From assembly GCF_030272615.1 (NCBI RefSeq), contig NC_081410.1:289415957-289479956 (forward strand): a stretch of 64,000 nucleotides of DNA, given 5' to 3'. The DNA is from Cryptomeria japonica. Taxonomy: Eukaryota > Streptophyta > Pinopsida > Cupressales > Cupressaceae. The notes below the pieces were generated by a model. The model did no database searches, was not told the origin of the DNA, and saw nothing but the letters and a program-made list of their open reading frames with translations. Below are positions 11,247 through 22,976 of the stretch, piece by piece. How positions within the stretch are numbered: position 1 is the first letter of the stretch; the number at the start of each line of letters is the position of its first letter. The position numbers were made by a program, and so were the translations under genes.

Positions 11247-12450
11247 CTGTAACCTTAGTGCAATTTTTCCTATCTGTGAAGTTGTTTTGTTGTGACCAAA
11301 TCTGATTTTTCGACTGTTTTTCGTGACAAGAGGACACAATGTTGATGACTCAATGTGTGCAAACTGTTTAGACTCCAAAAGTGTGTTGTTTGATGTAAAA
11401 AGTTTTTGCATACACTTGAAGACACAAAAGACATAATGTTTTGTTGTTTGGTCTTGAATGTTTGAGTGTTTAGCATAAGACAAGCACAAATCTTAGGGCT
11501 GGCCAAGACAATAGTTGTTGATCCCACATAGGGTTTTACCCCCGAGGCTATGCTATTCAGAGCGGATACTTAGATGCTTGACCTCACTGGCTCCACCCTC
11601 GGCACTCACTTCTCGGGTTAGCCAAGCATCAGTCCCCATGAAAACTCCCCATGGCGAACTTTGTATCTCTACTAAGAACCGTATGTGTGTGGGCCGCTAC
11701 CAGAGGTCCGACCTCCTGCCTCAACAACTAGAAGGATTTGGGCATCTAAAACAAAGAGGTGCTAGTAAGGGCATCCACTCGTGTGGCCATACATGTGGCA
11801 CTTTCAGCTCTGTAAATACAGAATGCTCCCAGCCGGTAGGGGTTACGCCCTACAAATGATCAAATAAATTTGATCAAACGGGTTTATGGGGAGACATAGT
11901 GTCGGTATGAACTAATCAGCACACGTTATCCATAGTTTTCACCATGAATACATTTGATTATAGTGGTTCAGATGAGGTGGGTTTTCCTCGCTACCACTTG
12001 GGTCGTTCTCTTCTCACTAGTAGTCCTAATGACCACACGGGAAGACAGGCCCTCTAAAGATTAAACAAAAAGAGCCTATTGCTCAAGACACAAAAGACAA
12101 TGATTCAATTTTAGTGCACCAATGGAAGTGTTTGCTAATCTATGAAAACAAGGCACACAACAAAATTATGAAACCCTAGCCAAGGCCTTGCAACAAAATT
12201 GTTAGTAGTTTGGGTTGTTTCAAATGATTACCCCTTCCTGCAAGCACACAAGTTAGGTAAATTTTTAGAAAACCCAAAAGACTTTGTGAAAAGGGGCCTT
12301 CAACAAAAATGTTTTTGCCTCCAAAGCAAGCTGCACAAACTAGGTTAGCTAGATCTGCAAGGGTTAGTCGAAAATAAACCAGATCTGAAACCCTAAGTAC
12401 AAAATCCAAAAATCCAAATCTCAGAAAAATTGAAATTGCAAAATAGAAAG

Positions 12451-12706
12451 CACAGACGCTGCTATACCATACACAGACGCGTCTGTATGACACAGACGCG
12501 GTTCTGTGATTCACAGACGCGCTCAAAGATCACAGACGCTGTTAAATGATGCAGACGCGATTTGATGCAGCGCAGACGCAGTTCGGAACCACAGACGCAC
12601 CTTTCAGAAACCTGCAAAATAAAAACTGACAAAAACACAGACGCGATTCCCACTATCACAGACGCTTTTGAAACACAAAAACGCGATCCGAACACTCGCA
12701 GACGCG
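12451..12706. repeat. Phased ACAGACGC motif array 2 (11 copies)
   Basis: Second array of the same word in the same leader, 1.2 kb from the first. Cores start at 12455, 12476, 12495, 12516, 12535, 12554, 12575, 12594, then after a gap 12640, 12661, 12680 and 12701. Spacings are 21, 19, 21, 19, 19, 21, 19, then 46, 21, 19, 21. The copy at 12680 has AACG in place of GACG. The gap of 46 is close to two units plus a few bases and may hide a decayed copy. Confidence 0.85.
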
Positions 12707-12797
12707 AAAAAAACCTAAAATATCGTCAAAATTGTCCGATCTGCAACTTCAAAAATGCGAAATCTGCAACAAAAATGTTAAATGCAAAGGGACAAGA

Positions 12798-12815
12798 GTC
12801 CCACCGGGCGTGCCA
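12798..12815 (-). promoter_or_regulatory. Primer binding site of the Tat element
   Basis: On the minus strand TGGCACGCCCGGTGGGAC lies three bases after the LTR end. Its TGG start (pairing with a tRNA CCA end) and GC-rich continuation are as expected of a minus-strand-DNA primer site. The exact tRNA cannot be named without a tRNA set. Confidence 0.7.
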
Positions 12816-12818
12816 AAA

Positions 12819-13592
12819 TGTTTATGGTGAAAATGGATAACAATAATAACAATATTGAAAGGCTAAAATGAATCCAACCACTAAACCCTAGCCTAACAAT
12901 CAACAAAGATCCACCATAACATATGAAGATAACCTAAGACAATGCAAAATAACTCAAAATCACAAAGATTATACCATCACATGTCCAATAGGGTTTTGAT
13001 CTCCATTCTTCCTATCTCCATTGATCTTGCTTGATATATTTGCTCTCAGATTTTTATATGCACAAGAGCTCAACAAAGAACGGAATGTGGTTGCAAGTAG
13101 GATCGTAGTGTAGCCAAGTACTCCAAAATCAATCATTAGGGTTTGACAATGAAGAAAGCATCTCCTTAAATAGAAGACACAATAAGAAATGGAGGGATAA
13201 GATTGAGAGGTGTAAAAAGAGAGGTCGGCTAAGATTAGAGGGTAGGTAAAAGAAATACCAAAATAATGAAAGAGGTAGGTAGTGTATGAATTAAGAGATG
13301 AATGACATGTGTCATGGGTAGAAAAAGCTAATGAATTTGATTAAATAAATAAAGATTTATTTAATTAATAGAAGAAGTAGGACAATTAAATAAATAAAAT
13401 ATTTATTTAATTTAGGAAAGGGATAATTTAAATAAATAAATGTATTTATTTAAATGAGAAATAAGGCTAGAAGAGGATAAATGAATTAATTAAATAAATA
13501 AAGATTTATTTAATTAATAGAAGAATTAGGCTTAGATAATTAAATAAATAAAATATTTATTTAATTAGACATGACAATTTTAGGTGTCTACA
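12819..13592 (-). repeat. 5' LTR of the Tat element (774 bp)
   Basis: On the minus strand the segment starts TGTAGACACC and ends ATAAACA, i.e. TG...CA ends, with the PBS directly downstream. It contains three copies of an A/T block with the palindrome-rich phrase TTAATTAAATAAATA around 13340-13565. The boundary on the right coincides exactly with a switch to gag-like coding sequence of another element, supporting it as an insertion edge. The matching 3' LTR is not in the window. Confidence 0.7.
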
Positions 13593-16500
13593 GTTCCTAA
13601 AGTCTATGGCTGCACAATGAGAGAAGGGTTTCAAGAAGTATAATTGGTCCCACTCTAGTCAATCATTTAAGAAAAAGGGGAACATGACTGATTTCAAGAG
13701 AAGAGAAGATAAAAAATTTCAAAAGAAATCAAAGTGAAGGTAAAAATGGCAAGAGAGAGAACAATAATGGAAAAAGGAATAGTGATTATGGGGGTAAGGT
13801 TGTTGAGAAATGAGGACCTCTAGGAGGATTTTTCTCATGCGGTGGTGATCACTATGAAAATCAATGTACAAACATGAACCAAGGGGCCTCTTCCTAGGAT
13901 AAATCACTACCAAGTCAACAAGAAGTCTTTCAACAAAGGATTCATGACACTCTCAACAAACGTCAAGAGAATTATCAAATCATTCCCATTGATACTTCAG
14001 TTACTTGATACTAGTGCAACAAAAAATTTCATAGCACCTAGAGTTCTAAATAAATTCCCTAGGAAAGTTAGATATATGGAAAAACCTTGGACTATAGAAT
14101 AGGCCAATAAATCTAAAACTAGGGTAGAGAAATGCCTATTTAAATCCCTCATTAACCTTCCAAACTTCTCAACTAAAGTCAACCTTTACATAGCCCCCTT
14201 AGGATCATATAATGTGGTTGTTGGAATGAACTAGTTATGGAGACATAGGGCTAGGGTAGATTGTTTCACCAAGGAAATAGAATGCCTAGATGATTTGAGG
14301 AATAAGGTGTATCTCAAGGGATTTTAGAGAGAAGTCAAGTTGAGACAAATTTCAGCTATGCAACTGAAAAGAGCAGAGCAAAGAGGATGCCAATTCTTTG
14401 TGATTAAACTGGAGAAGATTTGAGGATATGTATGAGAACCATGTCTTCGATGATATAGTTTTTAGTGATTCTCCTCTATTCCAAGGGATGGATTTGGAAC
14501 AACTTGAAGAACCAAAGAAACCATGCCTAGAAGACTATCCATTCCTACAAGACTATCAGCTAGGAATGCCTCCGAAGAGAATTTTTTATTTTTATATAGA
14601 TCTTGCACCTGGGTTAGTACTAATCTCAAAGGCTCCTTATAGAATGACTACTATAGAGCTGATGGATTCGAAGGTGTAGTTGCAAGAGTTGTTGAGTAAA
14701 GGTCTAATTAGACCCAATGTGTAACCATGGGGAGCTCCAATTATCTTCATCAAGAAGAAGGATGGAACTCTATGATTATGGATCAATTATCATATGTTTA
14801 ATAATTCAATGATAAAGAACAAGTACCCTTTGTCTTGTATTGATATTTTTTTGACCAAATGCAAAGGGTGACAGTGTTGTCAAAGATTGATCTTAGATCT
14901 AGTTATCACCAATTGAGGATCAAGGAAGAAGATATTCATAAAACAACTTTTAGAACCATATACAGGCATTATGAGTTTAAAGTCTTACCTTTCAGTTGGA
15001 CCAATGTTCTAGCTACATTTATGAACTTGATAAACAATGTGTTTAGGGATTGTCTATACAAGTTCTTCTTGGTGTTATTATATGATAAACTTATTTATTC
15101 CAAGAATGAGGAAGAGCATGCTCAGCACCATTGGCTTGTTCTTCAATGACTTGTAGAGCAAAGACTGTATGCAAAACTCTCAAAATGCACCTTCTTTTAG
15201 AAAGAAGTTCAGTACTTGGGTCATATTATATTCGCCAAGGGAATTGCACTGGATCCAACAAATATTAAAGAAATCAAATAATGGCTCGCTTCAAGGAATG
15301 TGCATGAAGTTAGATGCTTTATGGGATTGGCAGGTTATTACAAGAAGTTTGTGACAAAATTTTCTAGAATTGCATATCCTATTATCTGTCTTCAAAGGAA
15401 AGGTAAGCACTTCTAATAGTCTGAGAAGTGCCAAAAAACATTTGAGCTATTAAAAGAATTATTGACTATAGCTCCAATTTTAGAAGTTTTTAATCTGGAA
15501 GGTTATTTTGTAGTAATAATTTATGCATCAAGAGAAGTTTTAGGAGGAGTACTTATGCAAAACGGACAAGTTATAGCTTATGAGTCTCGAAAGCTAAAGA
15601 CTTCTGATAAAAACCATGCTCCTCATGACCTAGAACTAGTAGCTATGGTACATGCATTGCAGATGTGGTGGCATTACCTATTGGGGAAAATTTTTGAGTT
15701 GAAGACTGACCATCATGACCTAATGTATTTATTTACCCAACCTCATCTTAATTCTCAATAGAGAAGATGGTTGCAATTGATTTAAATATGACTATAATTT
15801 TGAGGTCAATTATATCATGGGTAAGGAAAACTGCGTAGTGGATGCCCTAACCCATTTAGACAACACATTTCATCCATGGTCTCTATTCTTTCAGACTTTA
15901 GGAATCAGGTTTTGTGCAACTCTTTAGGAGATGAGTATTATGAGCAAGTTAAGAAATCACTACCAGAAAATCCTCTAGATCCAAGGTATGATGGATTTAG
16001 CTTCAAATCAAATGGATTGCTTAGGTACAAGGGGAGAATTTTATGTTCCAAACTTGAAAGAGTTAAGTAATACTGTGTTGAGAGAGATTCACACTGCACC
16101 ATATTCAAGACATCCTGGGGTGACAAAACTTCTAGCGGATGTCAAACCACTATATTTCTTGAAGGGTATGAAGCATGATGGTGCAATATTTGTGGTAAGA
16201 TGTCTAGAATGCTATAGGGAGAAGCTGGAACACTAACACCCAAAAGGACTCCTATATAACAATGAGATTCCAGAAAAGAAGTGGCAAGTCATCATCAAGG
16301 ATTTTGTGCAAGGACTTCCTATGTCTAGAAACAAGCATAATGTTATTTTGGTAGTGGTGGAGAGGCTCACCAAGGTAGCGCACTTTATACCTAGAAACTT
16401 GACTAATAGTGTGTTAGTTATAGCTCATAAATTTGTCAAAGAGACGTTCATATTAAATGGAGATCCTGAGAAGATCATCTTAGATAGAGATTCTCATATA

Positions 16501-16735
16501 ACATCGAGGTTTTGAAAAGCCTTATTTACCTCACTAGGAACTCAACTTAACACAAACAGAGAGGGTTAATCAAGTCCTAGAGGATTTGTTAGGGGTTTAC
16601 TACATGGATCAAGAATACAAGTGGGAGGATTATCTTCCTCTTGTGGAATTTGTGTACAATAATTCTTATCATTTTGCAATCAAAATAGCTCCATTTAAAG
16701 AATTATACGAAAGGAAATGTCAAACTCCTATATGT
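13593..16735 (+). pseudogene. Older Ty3/gypsy gag-pol remnant, interrupted by the Tat element
   Basis: Immediately after the Tat LTR the plus strand reads as the basic C-terminal part of a gag, with FFSCGGDHYENQC (knuckle lacking its first Cys) near 13827-13865. Then follow protease (LLDTSATKNFI, about 13990-14020), RT (KAPYRM at about 14632; WGAPIIFIKKKDGT at about 14730; FFLVLLYDKLIYS at about 15067, where the YxDD box has become YDKL), RNase H (about 15460-15760), the integrase HHCC domain (REIHTAPYSRHPG to CLECY, about 16083-16215) and the integrase core (about 16300-16515, ILDRDSH). Many stops and frameshifts occur. The N-terminal part of gag must lie on the far side of the Tat element, outside the window. 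Confidence 0.75.
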
Positions 16736-17008
16736 TAGAATTAGAATAGATTTCAAACTCATTTATGTTTTGACTTGCTTTATGATACTCTATGCAATGA
16801 GAAATGAAGAATAGATTTCCTTCATCATGTTATTTTGCTAAGAATAGTTAAAGTAATCTTTCATTTGAATACACTTTTATGAAAAGGAAAAGAAAAAAAG
16901 TATAAATTTACTATTGTTATGATATTTCATCTTGTGTAAAAGTAAAAAATATTTATTTCCCTAAGAGTTAGGTTTCAAGGTTGTTAAAAGATCAAGCATC
17001 ATGTGCCT
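16736..17008. other. AT-rich spacer, possible LTR fragment
   Basis: The integrase frame of the preceding element breaks off at about 16732, where the sequence TGTTAGAATTAG begins. TGTTAGAA is a frequent start of plant LTRs, so an LTR insertion into the integrase is possible. No matching end, duplication or coding sequence was found. Confidence 0.25.
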
Positions 17009-17010
17009 AT

Positions 17011-17128
17011 TGATGAGACCTGCCAAATATAGCACAAACCTCAGGATCTATCATCTCCTCTCCACCTGTTGATGAGACCTACCAAATATAGAACAAACCT
17101 CAAGATCTATCATCTCCTCTCCATCACT
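17011..17128. repeat. 59-bp tandem duplication
   Basis: Two adjacent copies of a unit beginning TGATGAGACCTGCC (17011) and TGATGAGACCTACC (17070), both continuing through ATCTATCATCTCCTCTCC. A few substitutions separate them. It forms the truncated end of the antisense PMD fragment next to it. Confidence 0.8.
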
Positions 17129-17440
17129 AGCTCTAATCGCATCCTAGTGAGATCCATCGACAAATCATCGATCCATCACACCAACTGCAAATAATACTCT
17201 CCACCGTCTAGCTGGTATCATGGAATGACCCCTCTGATGAGCAATTGCAGGACCCTCTAGATATCCTCAAGTGTGATGGAGGCCTCACCTATAGGTAGAT
17301 GAAAGGTGTAGGGATCACTATGCCATCTCTCAATAAAATTTGTGATCATCGCATTGTGCAAATGCACATGTGGCCACTCTAATACATAATCAAGTTCCAT
17401 TACTACTAGTGCTAGCTGCTCCAAGAATTGTAGTCTCTAT
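17115..17440 (-). pseudogene. Plant mobile domain N-terminal fragment, decayed
   Basis: On the minus strand the frame shows the typical N-terminal core of the plant mobile domain: LLEQ-like helix (LEQLALVVMELDY), then FIERWHSDPYTFHLPIGE, ASITLEDI and RVLQLLIRG. This matches the family pattern in which a conserved ERW-x-H-x-FHLP-GE segment precedes a TLxD block. In-frame stops interrupt it. The second half is missing. It lies antisense to, and downstream of, the integrase of the gypsy remnant 13593-16735, the same relative arrangement as the PMD frame at the window start. Confidence 0.65.
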
Positions 17441-17754
17441 CACCATGCCATGGTCAATAGCTAATACTCACGAGACTCGATAGGAGCCAGCATCTCTTGC
17501 ATCCAGCAAAATCACACTATTCAGCTCTTTTCTAGTCATTTTCCCTCTCGTGCCTACTGGGGTATCCCCTCGTCATTTTCACTTATCCTTTATCCCTAGC
17601 TACCCATTCAACTCTCTTAGTCGAAAACATCATTTGGCTCAACGGAGATGCCGAAACCATGACATATGCATCATTCCACAAGCACAGATGTTGATCTATA
17701 GTTCCCCCTATTCTACCCTAGCACAGACGCATATCACTAGACCGTCGTCTATGC

Positions 17755-18125
17755 ATGCACTCTTTCGCCCTCGCAAAGGGTACCCATTTGCATAGACATG
17801 GCTCTCTAGGTGAAGACGTCGCTGGAGGGGCGCATACATTGAACCAACGATCAACATATGTGCCCCACAAGATTTTCTACCCTAGTACCCTATCATTAAA
17901 TGCACCATTAATGTACCTACCCTACGATTGTTGGATTGACGTTTGTGCATGCATTTTTCTACTCTCGTAGATGGTACCCATTTGTGTAGACACGACTCTC
18001 CAAGTGATGATGTCACTGGAGGGGCACAGATGTCAAACCAATGATTGGCATTTGTGCCCTACTAGCTTTTTTACCCTAGTACCCTATTATTAAATGTGTC
18101 ATTAATACACCCACCCTACAAAATT
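17755..18125. repeat. Tandem duplication, period about 194 bp
   Basis: Two successive units share the landmarks GGTACCCATTTG (17780 and 17974), GGAGGGGC, and a block ACCCTAGTACCCTAT. No coding potential was recognised in 17441-18125. Confidence 0.65.
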
Positions 18126-18126
18126 G

Positions 18127-18335
18127 GGACGCGTCTATTCTGGCTCCAAAAGTGACCTGTCATACAAATGACATGCATCTAGAGTCCATTGACATACATC
18201 CCTCCCATGCCCTCCCATAATGTGATGAGTCACGTTCTGGGACCCACCATCAGGCTGATTTGGAGGCATGTTGCCATTTTTCGGTTGACAAAAAGGCTTA
18301 ATGAATGCACTCGAAGCGTTGACCATTTAGAGTGG
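18127..18335 (+). repeat. Dispersed repeat, subfamily 1, copy 1
   Basis: Starts with the head word GTCTATTCTGGCTCCAAA. About 120 bp later comes GGGACCCACCATCAGGCTG, then GGAGGCATGTTGCC and CGGTTGAC. The same ordered words occur at 32560-32775 (minus), at 39676-39790 continued at 51925, and in part at 52135. It is not coding. Class unknown; a short non-autonomous transposon is one option. Confidence 0.7.
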
Positions 18336-18504
18336 CTGGTGTGGGCCCCTCTGACCCATCTGCTTCGTCGTTACCGGTTACCATTTCCATCATCCGTAAT
18401 CCTGCTCAAAGTTTTATTTTTTCAAACTCTTTTCTCCCGCTCATAAGCCAAAATGGGAGCTTTCAAACTAAATTAATATTCCCCCCATTATTAGAAAGAA
18501 ATTA

Positions 18505-18840
18505 GTCACTTTGTTTGTGCCACGCAGCCCATGAATCAGTGAAAGTGACTAACACGCTATGTTAGTCGAATTCGTTGTTTCGCGAGGAAAAAGAAATGGT
18601 GGCCACGCACTCCGCGAATCAGTGAAAGTGACTAACATGCCATGTTAGTCTAATTCATAGGTTTCATAGGGCAAAAGAAAATGGCAGCCACACATCGCAC
18701 GAATCAGGGAAATCTACTAACATGCTATGTTAGTTGAATTTGTTGTTTCGTAGGGCATAAGGAAATGGTGACCATGCAGTCTATGAATCAGCAAAAGTGA
18801 CTGACACGCTATGTTAGTCGAATCTTCCATCAACAAGCTA
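18505..18840 (+). repeat. 84-bp tandem repeat with 8-bp dyad, block 1
   Basis: Four units with starts of the core word at about 18548, 18631, 18716 and 18800 (spacing 83-85 bp). Each unit has GAATCAGTGAAAGTGACTAA, the dyad GACTAACA-N5-TGTTAGTC (here with variants), then a GGCAAAAGGAAATGG and GGCCACGCA stretch. The unit recurs in further blocks up to 30835 in both orientations. Confidence 0.9.
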
Positions 18841-18862
18841 TGTGCCTAAAAAATGTTCCATG

Positions 18863-19330
<468 letters not shown>

Positions 19331-19999
19331 CACCAATTAGGGTGACCTCCAATGGTTAAATTGAGACACCAAGATCCAAAATCACCAAGAAGGGGAAGTG
19401 CACTAACATATTTAAATTGAGACAACCTATGACCCCTTAGGACTCCATATGACATCTTATGTATCGTTACAAGTCATATGGTGTCCTAAGGACTCATATG
19501 GTGTCCTATGACCCTGTAGGACACATGCGTGGATCCCTAGGATACCATATGAACCCTAAGAATACCATATGTCCCTAGAGAGGGAGAGAGGGGTAGGAGA
19601 GCAAGGGAATGGGAGAGAGACACACCTAATAGAGGAGGAGAGTGAGATAGAGAGATAGCTACTGAGAGGGAGAGACAAGAGATAAATGAGAGAAAGAGAG
19701 ATGGAGAGAGAGAGGAGGGGAGACCGAGATAGAGAAAACATAATATTGATGAATCAACACCTTGAGGTCAACATAATTTGTATTTTGATGATGTTTCAAA
19801 ATCATTATTGAGTTATTATAGATGTATCTTCTTCTTCATCAATAACATACAAAACAATCATATTAAACAAAACAAGAAGGATCTCATCATATTGCTCAAT
19901 ATAACTAGGTAACTCATTAAACAAAACAATCAAGAACTTGTTATCAACACTTTTTCCTTGCTCTTTAACCTATTGTTCTATATCATCATACATATCATT

Positions 20000-20218
20000 T
20001 TATTGCAATAAATTTATTTTTTCTATTTCTACATCATTTGCAGGTGTATTGACAAAAGATAACTTTGTTTCTACCTCAAAAAGTCTCTTTTGTTCAACAA
20101 AATAGCTCTTTAGATATATAATAGGACCTCTTGGACAAAGGAAAATGATGCTAGGGCATGAAAGTTGATTTGCAAAAGGACTTTGATAAGATTTGGGGGT
20201 TCCTTGAGGTGGAGACAT
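20000..20218 (-). CDS. Hypothetical 72-codon ORF in palindrome 1, left arm
   Basis: Open frame beginning MSPPQGTPKSYQSPF and ending with DVEIEKINLLQ, located in the single-copy part of the left arm. Its inverted partner at 23808-24029 (plus) encodes nearly the same peptide: the frame stays open although the DNA differs, and a length difference in the middle (EQKRLFE versus EQKKDFFE) is exactly three bases. That is weak evidence for coding or for recent duplication. I do not recognise a family. It may be a fragment of a transposon gag-like protein. Confidence 0.3.
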   Translation of the reverse strand: MSPPQGTPKSYQSPFANQLSCPSIIFLCPRGPIIYLKSYFVEQKRLFEVETKLSFVNTPANDVEIEKINLLQ

Positions 20219-21240
20219 CTCTTTAAAGGGTTTCTCTTGGGGAATGATGTCCTAGTTTTCTACATACATTTAACATCTTGCATGCATTGAAAGCTTCTAA
20301 ATCTTGGGATTTCAACTTTAGAAGAATCACTTGAAGGTTGAATAGGCTTCACTTGAAGGTTGAATCTCTAGTCTCTTCTTCTCTTTCCATCAACCTCTCT
20401 CTCTCTCTAAACCCTTCCCTTCCTCCACCCCTCTCTCTCACCTGGGATCTTTCTCTAGTCTCATACTCATTTTCTATCCCTTCCTCCATCTCACTTAGTA
20501 TCTATCTCTCTCTCTTAGGTCTCTCTCTTAGGTTATGCTTGGGAGGGAGAGAGGGAGAGAGTAGAGAGGATGGAGGGAGAGAGGGAAAGAGAGGGTGAGA
20601 AGGAGAGATACTTGAGAGAGAAAGAGAAAGAGAATGGGTGAGAAAGAAAGAGCGTTAGAGGGAAAGAGAGAGACTTGAGAGAGAAAGGGAGAGAGGGAGA
20701 GAGGGAAAGAATGTGAGAGAGAGACACTTGAGAGAGGGGGAGGGAAATAATGGGAAGGAGAGTGGGCGAGGGAAGAGAGAGGATGGGGGAGGGAGAGAGG
20801 GAAAGATGAACATAATATGAAAGAGAGACACCTAAGAGAGAGGGGGGGAGAGAGACCAGAGAGAGAGAGAGAGAGAGCTGAGAAAATAAAGATAGAAGGT
20901 TAGGGAGAGACACTAGAGAGAGAGAGAGAGAGGAAATAATGGGAGAGAGAGACCTAAGAGAGAGGGAGAGAGGGGAGAGAGAGATGGATGGGGAGGGAGG
21001 GAGAGAGGGAAAGAATAGAGAGAATGGAAAGAATGGGAGAGAGACACCTACGAGAGAGGGAGAGAGAGATAGAGAAAGGGAAAGGGAGGGATAGGGAGAG
21101 ATGGAGAGAGACAGAGGGAGATAATGGGAGAAAGAGAGAGATACCTAAGGGAGGGGGAGTGAGAGAGATATAGATAGAGGGTGAGAGGGAGAAGGGGGTT
21201 GGGAGGGAGAGAGGTAAAAAGAGTTAGAGGGAAAGAGATA

Positions 21241-22976
21241 GAGACCATATGGTATCCTAAGGGGTCATATGGTGTTCTACAACCCCTCAAGACACCATAT
21301 GACTCCTTAGGACACCATATGGTGTTGTTATTGGTTGTATTGTGTCCTAAGGGGTCATATTGTGTTCTATGATCTCTTAGTACACCATATAACCCCTTAG
21401 GTGTTGTTAGGGGTCATATTGTGTCCTAAGGGGTCAGATAGTGTCTTATGACCCCTTAGGACACCAAATGGTGTTGTTATGTGTGATATGGTGTCCTAAG
21501 AGGTCATATGGGGTCCTATGACCCCTTAGGACACCATATGACCCCTTAGGACACCATGTGGTGTCGTTAGGGGTTGTATGGTGTCCTAAAGGGTCATATG
21601 GTGTCCTATGACCCCTCAGGACTCCATATGGTGTCATTATGGGTTGTATGGTGTCCTAAGAGGTCATATAGTGTTCTACAACCCCTTAGGACACCATTTG
21701 GTGTCATTATATGGTGTCCTAAGGGGTCATATGGTGTTCTATGACCTCTCAGGAGACCATATGACCCCTTAGGACACCACATGGTGTTGTTATGGTTCAT
21801 ATGGTGTCTTAAGGGTTCATATGGTGTCCTATGACCCCTTCGGACACCATATGACCCCTTATGTGTCATTAGGGTCATATGGTCTCCTATGACCCCTTAG
21901 GACACCATATGACCCCTTAGGACTCCATATGGTGTTGTTATGAGTTTTATGGTGTCCTAAGAGGTCATATGGTGTTCTATGATCCTTTAGGACACCATTT
22001 GGTGTCATTATGGATCGTATGGTATACTAAGGGGTCATATGGTATCCTAAGGGGTCATCTGGTGTCCTAAGGTGTTATAGAACACCATATGACCCCTTAA
22101 GACACCATATGACCCATAACGACACCATATGGACTCCTAAGGGGTTATATGGTGTCCTAAGGGATCATAGAACACCATATGACCCCTTAGGACACCATAT
22201 GACCCATAACAACACCTAAGGGGTCATATGGAGTCCTAAGGGGACATAAGACACCATATGACCCCTTAGTATACTATACGATCCATAACAACACCAAATA
22301 GTGTCCTAAAGGATCATAGAACACTATATGGCCTATTAGGAAACCATACAACTCATAAGGACACCATATAGAGTCCTAAGGGGTCATATGGTGTCCTAAG
22401 GGGTCATAGGAGACCATATGACCCTAATGACACATAAGGGGTCATAGAACACCATATGACCCCTTAGGACACCATATAATGACACCAAATGGTATCCTAA
22501 GGGGTTTTATGGTGTCCTAAGGGGTCGTAGAACACCATATGACCTCTTAGGACACAATACAACCCATAACGACACCATATGGAGTCTTGAGGGGTCATAT
22601 GGTGTCTTGAGGGGTCATAGTACACCATATGACCCTTTAGGACACCATACGACCCCTAACGACACCACATGGTTTCCTAAGGGGTCATATGGTGTCCTAA
22701 GGGGTCATAGGACCCCATATGACACCTTAGGACACCATATGACACATAAAAACACCATTTGGTGTCCTAAGGGGTCATAAGACACTATCTGACCCCTTAG
22801 GACACAGTATGACCCCTAACAACACCTAAGAGGTTATATGGTGTACTAAGGGATCATAGAACACCATATGACCCCTTAGGACACAATACAACCAATAACG
22901 ACACCATATGGTGTCCTAAGGAGTCATATGGTGTCCTGAGGGGTCGTAAAACACCATATGACCCCTTAGGATACCA
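21241..22976. repeat. 20-bp array at centre of palindrome 1
   Basis: Dozens of copies of a 20-mer close to GACCCCTTAGGACACCATAT, in both orientations and often head to head. Each unit contains two small palindromes, CCTWAGG-like and CATATG. Left of about 22.05 kb the forms GGTGTCCTAAGG and CCTTAGGACACC alternate, and they do so on the right too, so this centre is internally symmetrical. Smaller arrays of the same unit lie at 19440-19575, 24455-24695, 27735-28270 and 28750-29015. Confidence 0.85.

Larger units (their letters stand above)
10603..12797 (-). other. Tat element 5' leader (2.2 kb untranslated region)
   Basis: Between the PBS and the gag ATG there is 2.2 kb with no credible coding sequence. 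It contains two separated arrays of a short motif (listed separately). Between them (about 11500-12050) is a GC-richer block without long ORFs of protein-like composition. Long leaders are known in Tat/Ogre-type elements. Packaging and dimerisation signals would be expected here, but I cannot point to them by sequence. Confidence 0.6.
1..13592 (-). mobile_element. Tat-lineage Ty3/gypsy LTR retrotransposon, 5' end to beyond window edge
   Basis: Reading on the minus strand: LTR 12819-13592, PBS 12798-12815, leader 10603-12797, gag from 10602, zinc knuckle, protease, RT, RNase H, a second (archaeal-type) RNase H and integrase ending at 3091, then a non-coding spacer and an antisense PMD ORF running off the window. 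The domain order, the second RNase H after the first, and an extra antisense ORF after pol are hallmarks of the Tat (Ogre/Retand-like) branch of Ty3/gypsy. The whole gag-pol keeps one frame; only stop codons break it (8926, 8116, 4882, 4447, 4159, 3733, 3334). It can no longer make its proteins and is at best mobilised in trans. The 3' LTR and left target-site duplication lie outside the window. Confidence 0.8.

Noticed and set aside
11093-12706. CRISPR array
   Set aside because: The repeated word is only about 9 bp with spacers near 11 bp, the setting is a plant retrotransposon leader, and no cas genes exist.
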